Source of the DNA: Chloroflexota bacterium
GTDB lineage: Bacteria > Chloroflexota > Anaerolineae > Aggregatilineales > Phototrophicaceae
DNA: 64,000 bases
Direction of reading: 5' to 3'
Assembly (NCBI GenBank): GCA_028875245.1
Contig: JAPPEU010000069.1
Span: 124,001-188,000, forward strand
Both the position numbers and the translations under genes were made by a program. Shown one piece after another: positions 7,731 to 15,522 of the stretch (its first letter is position 1; each line of letters starts with the position of its first letter). The notes beneath the pieces were generated by a model that saw only the letters and a program-made list of their open reading frames with translations, was not told where the DNA came from and did no database searches.

Positions 7731-8678
7731 ATGGATACCCTACGCGTTGCGGTGGCGCAGTTGGCGTCCGTCTTCGCCGACAAGCGCGCCTGCATCGAGA
7801 AGACCGCCGCGGCAATTCGAGAGGCGGGCGCCAATGGAGCTGCCCTCATCCTGCTGCCCGAAGTGATGATATCGGGCTATCCGCGCGGTTTCACCTACGG
7901 CGCGACTGTTGGCAATCGCAGTTTGGCCGGCCGCAGAGATTTCGAGCGCTACTGGAAATCATCAATGAGCCTGGACGGCGCTGAAACGCAGCCGCTGCGC
8001 GAAGCGGCCCAGGAAGCCGGCGTGTATGTGGCGGTGGGCATTTCTGAACGGAGCGGCGAAGGCAACGGCGGCACACTGTATAATTCGCTGCTCTACATCG
8101 ATCCGGCCGGCGATGTGCTGGGTGTGCACCGCAAACTCATACCCACGGCCGCTGAAAGGCTGATCTGGGGTTGCGGCGATGGCAGCACGCTCACGACGGC
8201 GGATACCCCATTTGGCACGATTGGCGGCCTGATCTGCTGGGAAAATTATATGCCGCTGGCGCGCATGGCGATGTATGCCAAGGGCGTGAGCATCTATCTG
8301 GCGCCGACGGCGGACCAGCGTGATTCCTGGCAGGCGACGCTGAGGCATATCGCCTGTGAAGGCCGCTGCTTTGTCCTCGGCTGCAATCAATATTTCACGC
8401 GCTCGATGTACCCGCAGGACCTGGCGCTTTATGAAGAATTGGCCGACCTGCCGGAAGAGCTCTGCCGCGGCGGCAGCGCCATTGTGGATCCCTTCGGCGA
8501 GTATGTTTGCCCGCCGCTATACGGAAAAGAGGGGCTGCTCTATGCCGATCTTGATTTGCGCAAGATCCGTCAGGGGCATCTGGATTTCGATGTCGTGGGC
8601 CACTACAACCGCCCGGATGTATTTGCTTTCTCCGTCAACGAAGCGCCTAATCCGGCGATGACGCGCGCCGCCCTCTGA
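7731..8678 (+). CDS. Nitrilase (carbon-nitrogen hydrolase family)
   Basis: 315 residues from the ATG at 7731, preceded by 'aggggg'. The track's start at 7386 is in the overlapping frame of the TSP3 gene and is rejected. The Glu-Lys-Cys triad is clear: Glu44 in 'LLPEVMISGYPRG', Lys135 in 'HRKLIPT' and Cys169 in 'GLICWENYMP'. 'ERLIWGCGDGS' after the Lys is characteristic of true nitrilases instead of amidases, so it probably hydrolyses an organic nitrile to the acid plus ammonia in the cytoplasm. An M20 amidohydrolase follows 66 bp downstream in the same direction, suggesting a small nitrogen-scavenging unit. Confidence 0.88.
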   Translation: MDTLRVAVAQLASVFADKRACIEKTAAAIREAGANGAALILLPEVMISGYPRGFTYGATVGNRSLAGRRDFERYWKSSMSLDGAETQPLREAAQEAGVYVAVGISERSGEGNGGTLYNSLLYIDPAGDVLGVHRKLIPTAAERLIWGCGDGSTLTTADTPFGTIGGLICWENYMPLARMAMYAKGVSIYLAPTADQRDSWQATLRHIACEGRCFVLGCNQYFTRSMYPQDLALYEELADLPEELCRGGSAIVDPFGEYVCPPLYGKEGLLYADLDLRKIRQGHLDFDVVGHYNRPDVFAFSVNEAPNPAMTRAAL

Positions 8679-8744
8679 TATTCTCCCCCGTCTAAAACTG
8701 CGGTAAGATTGTGCGAGCTTGGACTGGAAACGAAGGATCGAATC

Positions 8745-9923
8745 ATGACGATGTTGCAGCAAGCCAACGCGCTGGCGGATCAGTTGGTCGCCTGGCGGCG
8801 CGAGATTCACATGCAGCCGGAACTCGGCTTTGAAGAGGAGCGGACCTCGCGGCTGGTGGCCGAATCCCTGCGGGAGATGGGCATCGAAGCTGAAGTCGGC
8901 GTGGCGGAAACGGGCGTAGTGGCGCGCATCGGCGAAGGGCGCCCGGCCGTGGGCATCCGCGCTGATATGGACGCGCTGCCGATCCAGGAGGCCAACGAGG
9001 TGCCTTACAAATCGCGCCAGCCCGGCTTGATGCACGCCTGCGGGCACGATGCGCATACGTCAATGCTGCTGGGCGTCGCCAGCCTGCTGAACGATTTGCC
9101 CGACCGGCCCGCCGGTGAGATTCGCCTGCTGTTTCAGCCCAGCGAAGAGAAATGGCGCGAAAAAGATGGCCACAGCGGCGGCAGCCTCATGGTCGAGGAG
9201 AAGGCGCTGGACGGCCTGGACGCCGTGATCGCCTGTCATGTGGCGAGCGGCCGGCCGATGGGCGAGGTGCGCGTGGCCGATGGCGTTTCCATGGCGGCGC
9301 CCGATGTCTTCGAAGCCAAGATCATCGGCGAAGGCACGCACGGCGCGACGCCAAATCATGGCCTGGACCCCATCTGGCTGCAGGCGCAAGTGGTGAATGC
9401 CCTGCAGGCGATTCGCTCCCGCCGGCGCGACCCGACAGAACGGTCAGTCGTGAGCGTCGGCACGATCCACGCCGGCGTCGCCGACAATGTCATCCCCAAC
9501 GAAGTCTTCATGACGGGCACGATTCGCAGCTTCGAGCAGGAGGCGCGCGAAGAAATCCATCGTCTGGTGGAAGAAGCCTTTGCGCTGGTGCGGCACTTCG
9601 GCGGTGATTACGAATTAACGATCCGCACCGGCTATCCCCCGCTGTACAATGACCCGGCCGTCGCTGAATTGATACGCAGCGCCGCGGCCGACCTGCTGGG
9701 CGAAGACCGAGCGGGCCATGGCGAGCCGATCATGGCCGGCGAGGATTTCGCCTACATGACCCAGAAGGCGCCGGGCGCGATGCTGCGCTTGGGCGCGCAG
9801 CTGGATGAGGTGAATCGGCCGCATCACAGCCCGATCTTCGATATTCATGAGGGCTGCCTGCCGGTCGGCGTCGGCGTCATGGCGGAAAGCGCGCTGCGTT
9901 TGCTCAAGAAGCACGGCGGCTGA
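8745..9923 (+). CDS. M20D family amidohydrolase (hippurate hydrolase-like)
   Basis: 392-residue cytoplasmic metallo-amidohydrolase starting MTMLQQANALADQLV, with 'aagga' ahead of the ATG at 8745. Metal-binding landmarks are 'MHACGHDAHTSM' (Cys99, His101), 'FQPSEE' (Glu134/Glu135) and the late 'GEDFAYM'. 'IHMQPELGFEE' near the N-terminus is the standard opening of the M20D/AbgB-like group, which cleaves N-acyl amino acids and similar amides with one or two divalent metals. The exact substrate is unknown; the nitrilase upstream hints at amide or nitrile use. Confidence 0.88.
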   Translation: MTMLQQANALADQLVAWRREIHMQPELGFEEERTSRLVAESLREMGIEAEVGVAETGVVARIGEGRPAVGIRADMDALPIQEANEVPYKSRQPGLMHACGHDAHTSMLLGVASLLNDLPDRPAGEIRLLFQPSEEKWREKDGHSGGSLMVEEKALDGLDAVIACHVASGRPMGEVRVADGVSMAAPDVFEAKIIGEGTHGATPNHGLDPIWLQAQVVNALQAIRSRRRDPTERSVVSVGTIHAGVADNVIPNEVFMTGTIRSFEQEAREEIHRLVEEAFALVRHFGGDYELTIRTGYPPLYNDPAVAELIRSAAADLLGEDRAGHGEPIMAGEDFAYMTQKAPGAMLRLGAQLDEVNRPHHSPIFDIHEGCLPVGVGVMAESALRLLKKHGG

Positions 9924-9982
9924 GGCAATTGAACGAGGCCTGTAAGGCTTGTACGGTATTGGAGTCCAAGCGCGCAATCCTA

Positions 9983-10030
9983 ACCCCATCCCACGGCCCC
10001 TTCCCCCAACGCATTAGGGGAAGGGGAGCT
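9983..10030. repeat. 'CCCCTTCCCC' hairpin repeat, copy 2
   Basis: Perfect 10-bp inverted repeat, 'CCCCTTCCCC' at 9997-10006 and 'GGGGAAGGGG' at 10017-10026, inside a 45-nt segment that matches copy 1 at 2002-2046. It lies just after the M20 gene and could also act as a transcript-stabilising or terminating hairpin. Confidence 0.75.
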
Positions 10031-10114
10031 AAAACTGCCCGAACTTTGCGTCTTTTCCGGCCAATTGAAGGTTTTTCGCCAGACATCCCAAGTTGATTCA
10101 AAGCGAAACAACTT

Positions 10115-10134
10115 CCCCCCATTGCTATGGGGGG
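10115..10134. repeat. 'CCCCCCAT' hairpin
   Basis: Perfect 8-bp stem 'CCCCCCAT'/'ATGGGGGG' with a TGCT loop, followed by 'TTGAGGGGGGTAG'. It lies in the gap between the convergent M20 and dioxygenase genes. Its style matches the other interspersed G/C-homopolymer repeats. Confidence 0.55.
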
Positions 10135-10192
10135 ATTGAGGGGGGTAGGCTGGCATCGGGCGAGTCACCGCCTTGCCCCAACAGAAGACATC

Positions 10193-11059
10193 TTATGCGG
10201 GGACGTCTTCAAACACGGATGGAAAGTGGCGCAGCGGATCGCCCGGCTCGCGCAGGAGCAGCTTCTGCCGCCGCGTCAATTCGACGTTGGGCGGCGCTTC
10301 GACCCGCTTCGACGTCCAGGCGAGGTGCGATACACAGTATTTGTATAGCAGCGCCCGGCGGACATGATCAGCCTGCCAGGTGGCGGTGCCGTGGGTCAAG
10401 GATTCGGTGAACAAGATGACGGAGCCGGCGGGCATCTCGGGTATGACGACGGCGGGCGAGGCGTCGTGCTCGTCGCTGATTCGCTGCGGCAGCTTGTAAT
10501 TGCTCTTGTGGCTGCCGGGGATGCAGCAGAAGCCGCCGTGATCCGGCCCGGAATCGGTCAGCGCCCAGGCGACGACAATGAAGCCCTCATAGATCTGATT
10601 GGGGCGGAAGGCGTAATATTCGCCCGGCTGCGAACCGGATTTTGGCGCGGTCGCGCCGTAATCGGCATGCAGGCGACCGTAGGACATGCCCTTGGTCATG
10701 TTCATGCCGTAGAGGCGGTCGAGGCGAAAGGCGTCGCCCAGGCGCATGCGCAGCGCCGGCAAGATGGAAGGGTGATCCAACAAGTCGCAAAACGGTTTGC
10801 CCCAGCCCAGAAAGCCGGACCCGACCGGGGCGCTCTGGTCAACTCTCGCCTCGCCTTCCGGCACGCCCGCTTCCGGCTTCACAAGCGACGCAGCCAGCGT
10901 GGGCGCGCTGCCGAAACGCGTCGACTCTGACGGTGGCGGCAGGTTTTGCTCATCGATGAGTCGGTTCAGCGCCGCGACTTCGTCCTCGCTCAGCGCATTC
11001 TCAATGACGAGATAGCCTTGTAAATCAAAGAGGTATTGCAGCAGTTCAAGATCATGCAT
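10193..11059 (-). CDS. Phytanoyl-CoA dioxygenase (PhyH) family Fe(II)/2-oxoglutarate oxygenase
   Basis: 288 residues. The iron triad is His131-x-Asp133 in 'GRLHADYGAT' and His223 in 'LTHGTATW'; the following 'RRALLYKY' supplies the Arg expected to bind 2-oxoglutarate. The N-terminal 'LFDLQGYLVIENALSEDEV' is the usual PhyH opening. Family members hydroxylate diverse lipids, halogenated compounds and natural products, so the substrate is unknown. 'AAGGAG' lies eight bases before the ATG at 11059, and a perfect 10-bp inverted repeat lies just upstream. It stands alone between convergent and same-strand neighbours. Confidence 0.85.
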   Translation of the reverse strand: MHDLELLQYLFDLQGYLVIENALSEDEVAALNRLIDEQNLPPPSESTRFGSAPTLAASLVKPEAGVPEGEARVDQSAPVGSGFLGWGKPFCDLLDHPSILPALRMRLGDAFRLDRLYGMNMTKGMSYGRLHADYGATAPKSGSQPGEYYAFRPNQIYEGFIVVAWALTDSGPDHGGFCCIPGSHKSNYKLPQRISDEHDASPAVVIPEMPAGSVILFTESLTHGTATWQADHVRRALLYKYCVSHLAWTSKRVEAPPNVELTRRQKLLLREPGDPLRHFPSVFEDVPA

Positions 11060-11079
11060 TCATCTGTCTCCTTCGGCGC

Positions 11080-11112
11080 GCCTATGCCCCGAGACTGGAG
11101 GCGGGCATAGGC
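11080..11112. promoter_or_regulatory. Perfect 10-bp inverted repeat upstream of the PhyH gene
   Basis: 'GCCTATGCCC' (11080-11089) and 'GGGCATAGGC' (11103-11112) separated by 13 nt, about 20 nt before the dioxygenase start codon. It could be a repressor operator or a 5'-UTR hairpin. It is also on the 5' side of the VOC gene's 3' flank, where it has no T tract. Confidence 0.45.
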
Positions 11113-11179
11113 TTGGGCTGAGCCAGATAATATCACTTGAACTGCCGCTGGACAAATGGCCGCGGCGGGCCTTCCCTCG

Positions 11180-11581
11180 TTAGCTCGCTTTTTCCTGCAC
11201 CACTGTGATGTAATTGCCGCAGGTATCCTTGAAGACCGCCATGATGGCCGGCCCGATGTCGGTTGGCGTCATGGTGAATTCGACGCCGCGCTCGCTGAGT
11301 CGGTCGTATTCCGCTTGGATATCGCTGCTGTTGAACTGCCCGCCCGAGATGCCTTGCTCGAACATCGCCTGCTGAAAGTCGCGCGCAAGGGAGTTGCTGC
11401 TGGGCTCGAGCAGCAGCTCGACGCCATGGGCGCCTTCGGGGGACACAAGCGTCAACCAGCGATCGCCGGCTGGATTGCCGAGGGGCATGTCTCGCTTCAG
11501 CTCAAAGCCGAGTTTTTCAGTATAGAATTTCAGCGCTTTGTCTTGGTCGTCCACAAAAACGCTGGTAAGCCCGATGATCAT
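11180..11581 (-). CDS. VOC superfamily (glyoxalase/bleomycin resistance-like) protein
   Basis: 133 residues with the paired beta-alpha-beta-beta-beta layout of the vicinal oxygen chelate fold. 'SVFVDDQDKALKFYTEKLGF' is the classic first module and 'ERGVEFTMTPTDIGPAIMAVFKDTCGNYI' the second, ending in a C-terminal Glu-rich metal ligand region. Such single-domain proteins bind a metal and isomerise, cleave or sequester small molecules. No specific function can be assigned. It is in the same direction as the PhyH gene but separated from it by about 120 bp. Confidence 0.82.
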   Translation of the reverse strand: MIIGLTSVFVDDQDKALKFYTEKLGFELKRDMPLGNPAGDRWLTLVSPEGAHGVELLLEPSSNSLARDFQQAMFEQGISGGQFNSSDIQAEYDRLSERGVEFTMTPTDIGPAIMAVFKDTCGNYITVVQEKAS

Positions 11582-11821
11582 GACTGTTGACCTTTCTCCT
11601 GTTTATGCTCTGGGATGCCAATGCCCAGCCATTGTCAGCATAAATGTTCGCTTTGTCAAGGCGGCGCGTTATTCCGTAAGGGCTTGGCGGCCGAAACCTG
11701 CCACTGCGATTTGGCGAGTCGGGAGCTGACCGAATCGCGGTTGCGCGCCAAGATGAAATATGCGCTGACGGATATGCTATAATCCTGCTGTGCCATGTGA
11801 CATGAATTGCTGGAAGGCATT

Positions 11822-12346
11822 ATGAAGCTCAACTCGAACGCCAAGGATTTGACCGCGATGATGGCTCTGGTCGGCGCCATTGTCCTCGCGCTGAACGCTG
11901 TGATCGCCCCGGAAAGCGGGCGCGATATGTTCCCCTGGTCGCTCGGCCTGCTGGCGGTGGCGATCCTGTTTTGGATTTGGATCCGCCGTGACGCGGCGGC
12001 CGAAGGCTCCGCTGAGGCGGTCAAGGCGGCGCAGGACGCGGCGGATGAGGCGGAAGCGCTGGTGAAACGGCGCGAAGTGCGGCGCGAAACGGAGCAGCCC
12101 GCGGGCAGCGAACATGATGACCTGACCAAGCTCAAAGGCATCGCAGCCGGTTATCAGCGGATTCTGAATGAAGCGGGCATCCACAGTTACGCGGCGCTGG
12201 CGGGCGCTTCCATAGAAGACCTGCGCGCGATCTTCCGCGAGGCGGGGCGCGCCGCCCCGGCCGGCCTGGAAACGATACCGCGGCAAGCTGACTACGCGGC
12301 CAAAGGCGATTGGGAAGGTCTGCGCGCCTTTCAAGACAGCATGTAA
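11822..12346 (+). CDS. Small membrane protein with C-terminal helix-hairpin-helix domain
   Basis: 174 residues from the ATG at 11822 ('ggaagg' just upstream; the track start 11807 is less likely). Two adjacent transmembrane segments lie at about 10-30 and 38-55. A charged Ala/Glu coiled region follows (60-95). The C-terminus, 'LTKLKGIAAGYQRILNEAG' followed by 'SYAALAGASIEDLRAIF', has the helix-hairpin-helix pattern seen in small proteins annotated as 'flap endonuclease-like' or ribosomal L21-associated HhH domains. HhH units bind DNA non-specifically or mediate contacts; there is no nuclease motif. Role unknown. Confidence 0.65.
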   Translation: MKLNSNAKDLTAMMALVGAIVLALNAVIAPESGRDMFPWSLGLLAVAILFWIWIRRDAAAEGSAEAVKAAQDAADEAEALVKRREVRRETEQPAGSEHDDLTKLKGIAAGYQRILNEAGIHSYAALAGASIEDLRAIFREAGRAAPAGLETIPRQADYAAKGDWEGLRAFQDSM

Positions 12347-12593
12347 CGCTGCAATCCGGGGTTCTGCTGGGGCAACCCTTTGCTCTGCCATTTGGCTGCT
12401 TTGCCATACTTGAGCGAGAGATTAAGAGGAACAGTGGTAAAAATCTCTCTAAACTCTGTGCCCTCTGTGTTCTCTGTGGTGAAAAAAAATTGAAGCGATG
12501 CCCTGCATAGTGCGCCAAGTCGCGTTCGCATAGTCCGCGAAAATCAGTACACTGGACCCTGTAACCGCCTCGTCATTCTCCATAGGTCGGGCC
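12347..12593. other. 247-bp gap with a CTCTGTG repeat
   Basis: Contains the repeat at 12452-12484 and otherwise nothing I can assign. The track ORFs here (12310-12510, 12331-12531, 12449-12697) are repeat-derived or shadows. Confidence 0.6.
12452..12484. repeat. 'CTCTGTGCCCTCTG' repeat, copy 1
   Basis: The string 'AACTCTGTGCCCTCTG' followed by 'GTTCTCTGTG' recurs at 36281-36315 with one change, and a related 'TCGGTGTCCTC' form lies inside the element at 61374. Low-complexity CTCTGTG units of this kind are scattered non-coding repeats in many environmental bacterial genomes. Confidence 0.65.
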
Positions 12594-15515
12594 ATGCCCT
12601 CTGTCGCGCATATCATACGCCGCCGACACAGCCGCAAACGCCGGCGGGTCAAGGGCGCCCGGCGCTCCGCGTTCTGGTCGATTGTCATCATCGGCATTCC
12701 GCTCGCGCTGGCGATGACGCCGCTGCTGGCTGGCCTGGCGCTGTCTCTCTGGCTTTATCTCGCCGCCGCCAGCCACATGCCGCCGCCACAAGCGACCGTC
12801 TTCTTTGATCAAGCGCCGGGCAGGGCACGCTTTCTTGACGCGAGTGGCGAAAGACTCATCCATACCGTCGCCGATCCCTTGGGCGAGAAGCGCCGCTGGC
12901 TGGCGCTGGAGGAGTTGCCGCCGCAGCTGGTCGCGGCGACTGCGCTGGCTGAAGACGGCGGGATCGACTCCGCGTCCGAGCGCTTCGATTTGCCCCAGAC
13001 CCTGATACAAATCATGCGCTATATCTTGGGCTTGCCGCTGAAAATTAAGCCGGGCATCAGCGGCAATCTTATGCGCGATGCCGTTTTGCCGCTGACGAAG
13101 ACGAGCGGCTTGGACGCGCGCCTGCTGGAGATCGTGCTTGTCGCCGAGAGCAGACGCATCCATTCGCCGGAGGCGCTGCTCGAATGGCGGCTGAACAGCG
13201 CTTACTACGGCGGGGACGCCTTTGGCATTGAGGCGGCCGCGCAGGTTTATCTCGGCAAGTCGGCGCTGGATTTGTCGCTGGCGGAGTCGACCCTGTTGGC
13301 TGCCATCGGCGAGGCGCCATCGCTCAATCCGGTCGACGCGGCCCAGAAAGCGCGTGAACGGGGCGCGGACCTGCTGTTCAAAATGCTTGACAGCGGCCTG
13401 ATTGAAAAATCCCAGTTCGATGAAGCGGCGGCGGCCGTCCCCAGCTTCCGAGGGGGCGACGCGCGACAATCCGACATTGCGCCGGCATTCATCAAGTACG
13501 CGCTCGGGCAAGCGGAAACGCTCCTGGGCAAGCGCGGACTTGACGGCGCCCGGCTCATGGCTCGTGGCGGCCTGCGAATCACGACATCGCTCGACCTGGA
13601 CCTGCAGCTGAGCGCGGAGTGCCTTCTGCGCGCGCATTTGCAGCGGCGGGACGCGGCGGTTGCCCTGGATGGTTCACCCTGCTCGCTGGCGCAATCCCTC
13701 GCCACAGCAGAGGAAGGCGCGCCGGATACTGGCGCGCTGGCGCTCATTGATGTCGGCAGCGGGCGGATCCTGAGCTTGGTAGGGGAGGCGCAAGGGGCCC
13801 GCCATCAGCCCGCAATCCTGCTCCAGCCCTTTGTGTACCTGGATGCCTTCCTGCGCCGCGAGTTCACGCCGGCTTCAATAGTTTATGATTTGCCGCGCTC
13901 TTACCCGGGCGCGTCCGCCGACTTGATTTACCGTCCGGCGAATGCGGATGGCTTGTATCGCGGTCCCATGAATCTGCGCGATGCGATGGCGGCCGGGCTC
14001 TTGCCCCCGGCTGTTCAAGTGGCGAGCGTCAGCGGCATTGAGCCGGCGATACATACCGCGAAAGCGCTGGGCTTCAATAGCCTGGCAGCCAGCGGCGGGA
14101 GCCTGGATCTGCTGGAGCGGGGCGCGGCCGTCTCCGTGTTGGATAGCGCCTACGCCTACAGCGTTCTGGCTTCCATGGGCGCGATGCGGGGCATAACGGC
14201 GCCGCCAATCGAGGCTGGCTTCCGCGGACGAGACCCGGTTGCAGTCTTGAAAATCGAAGATGAGACGGGGCAGGTCCTCTGGTCCTACGTCGATGACCCC
14301 AAGGCGAATGAGACCGTGCTCATTCCGCCCAGCGCCGCGTTCATGGTGAATGACATTCTGGCGGATATAGACACGCGGGAAGCTGTTTTGCAGCGGCGGG
14401 AAAGCAGCCTGCGCATTTCTCGCTCGGCGGCCGTCGTCGATGGCTTGAGCGCCGACAAGCGCGATAGCTGGACCCTGGGTTATACGCCCGATCTGGTCCT
14501 GGCGCTGCATACGGGCCGAGCCGACGGCGCGCCACTCGGCCTTCGTGACGGCGACCGCGCCGCTTCCACGCCGGTCTGGCGGGCGCTGATGGAATATGCC
14601 CACGCGCATCTTGAACTGCCGGAGCGAGTTTGGGCCCCGCCCGCCGATATCGAGGAATTTCTGGTTTGCGAGATTTCCGGGTTGCTGCCGGCGACCACAT
14701 CTCATTGCCCGACGCGGCGAGAAGTGGTGCCCGCCGGCTCTGTGATGCAGCGCGATCAGTTTTGGCAAACCGTCGAGATCAACCGGGCGACGGGCCACTT
14801 GGCCACCGTGAATACGCCGGATGAGTTGCGCGAGTCCGTCGCATTCTTTATGCCGCCGGAAGAGTTGATGGACTGGTGGGTGGAAAACGGAAAGCCGCTC
14901 CCGCCAAGCAGCTACAGCACCGATGGCGCGCCGCCCAGCGTCAAACCTGTGCGCCTTACATCGCCGGCGAATTATGCCTATGTCGGCTCTCGGGTGGATA
15001 TCGCCGCCAGCATAGAGCGGGCGGGCGCGCGAACCTGGCAGTTGGAATACGGCGCTGAGGTCAATCCCGACCGATGGATCCCGATCGGCGAACGGCAAAC
15101 TGTCGACGCGGGCGGCGAGATTTCGGCGACATGGAACACAGCCTTGTTCAGCGGCATCTACACCCTGCGCCTTTCGGTTGAATTCGCTGATGGGGATGTG
15201 GCGGCGGATAGCAAGCTGCTCACCTTTGACAATACGCCGCCAGCGGTGAAACTGCGGCTCAGCGAGCCGGCCGCGGAAATTCGATACCCGTCTCAAGGGA
15301 CGCTGTCACTGCTGGCGGATGTCAGCGACAACCTCACCATTGACAGAGTGGAATTCTACCGCGATGACAGTTTGCTGGGCGACGATCGCGACTGGCCCTA
15401 TGGCTACGAGGCTGTACTGGACGGCGCGGGCGAATTTGTATTCAAGGCGCTCGCCTTTGACAAGGTGGGCAATCGAGCCGCGTCCGAGCTGGCGCTATTG
15501 ATAAAGGAAGGCTGA
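12594..15515 (+). CDS. Class A penicillin-binding protein homologue with degenerate active sites
   Basis: 973 residues: a very basic N-terminal tail, one transmembrane helix (about 25-62), a GT51-like domain (about 85-250), a transpeptidase-like domain (about 350-680) and two C-terminal Ig-like beta domains (about 780-970). The fold markers persist ('NSAYYGGDAFGIEAAAQVYLGK', 'GYTPDLVLALHTG'), but catalytic motifs do not. Glu120 of the GT51 'ED' remains, but the usual GGSTITQQ stretch reads 'GISGNLMRD'. The SxxK motif is replaced by Ile408-x2-Gln411 ('AILLQPFVYLDAF'), and the KTG motif is missing before 'RDSWTLGY'. I infer a non-catalytic scaffold or sensor at the cell surface. It ends 7 bp before the first of three paralogous membrane proteins. 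Confidence 0.75.
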   Translation: MPSVAHIIRRRHSRKRRRVKGARRSAFWSIVIIGIPLALAMTPLLAGLALSLWLYLAAASHMPPPQATVFFDQAPGRARFLDASGERLIHTVADPLGEKRRWLALEELPPQLVAATALAEDGGIDSASERFDLPQTLIQIMRYILGLPLKIKPGISGNLMRDAVLPLTKTSGLDARLLEIVLVAESRRIHSPEALLEWRLNSAYYGGDAFGIEAAAQVYLGKSALDLSLAESTLLAAIGEAPSLNPVDAAQKARERGADLLFKMLDSGLIEKSQFDEAAAAVPSFRGGDARQSDIAPAFIKYALGQAETLLGKRGLDGARLMARGGLRITTSLDLDLQLSAECLLRAHLQRRDAAVALDGSPCSLAQSLATAEEGAPDTGALALIDVGSGRILSLVGEAQGARHQPAILLQPFVYLDAFLRREFTPASIVYDLPRSYPGASADLIYRPANADGLYRGPMNLRDAMAAGLLPPAVQVASVSGIEPAIHTAKALGFNSLAASGGSLDLLERGAAVSVLDSAYAYSVLASMGAMRGITAPPIEAGFRGRDPVAVLKIEDETGQVLWSYVDDPKANETVLIPPSAAFMVNDILADIDTREAVLQRRESSLRISRSAAVVDGLSADKRDSWTLGYTPDLVLALHTGRADGAPLGLRDGDRAASTPVWRALMEYAHAHLELPERVWAPPADIEEFLVCEISGLLPATTSHCPTRREVVPAGSVMQRDQFWQTVEINRATGHLATVNTPDELRESVAFFMPPEELMDWWVENGKPLPPSSYSTDGAPPSVKPVRLTSPANYAYVGSRVDIAASIERAGARTWQLEYGAEVNPDRWIPIGERQTVDAGGEISATWNTALFSGIYTLRLSVEFADGDVAADSKLLTFDNTPPAVKLRLSEPAAEIRYPSQGTLSLLADVSDNLTIDRVEFYRDDSLLGDDRDWPYGYEAVLDGAGEFVFKALAFDKVGNRAASELALLIKEG

Positions 15516-15522
15516 TTCAGGC

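Noticed and set aside
13875-15296. Antisense ORF (473 aa) over the PBP-like gene
   Set aside because: Shadow frame without motifs; the plus-strand reading has domains and conserved landmarks.
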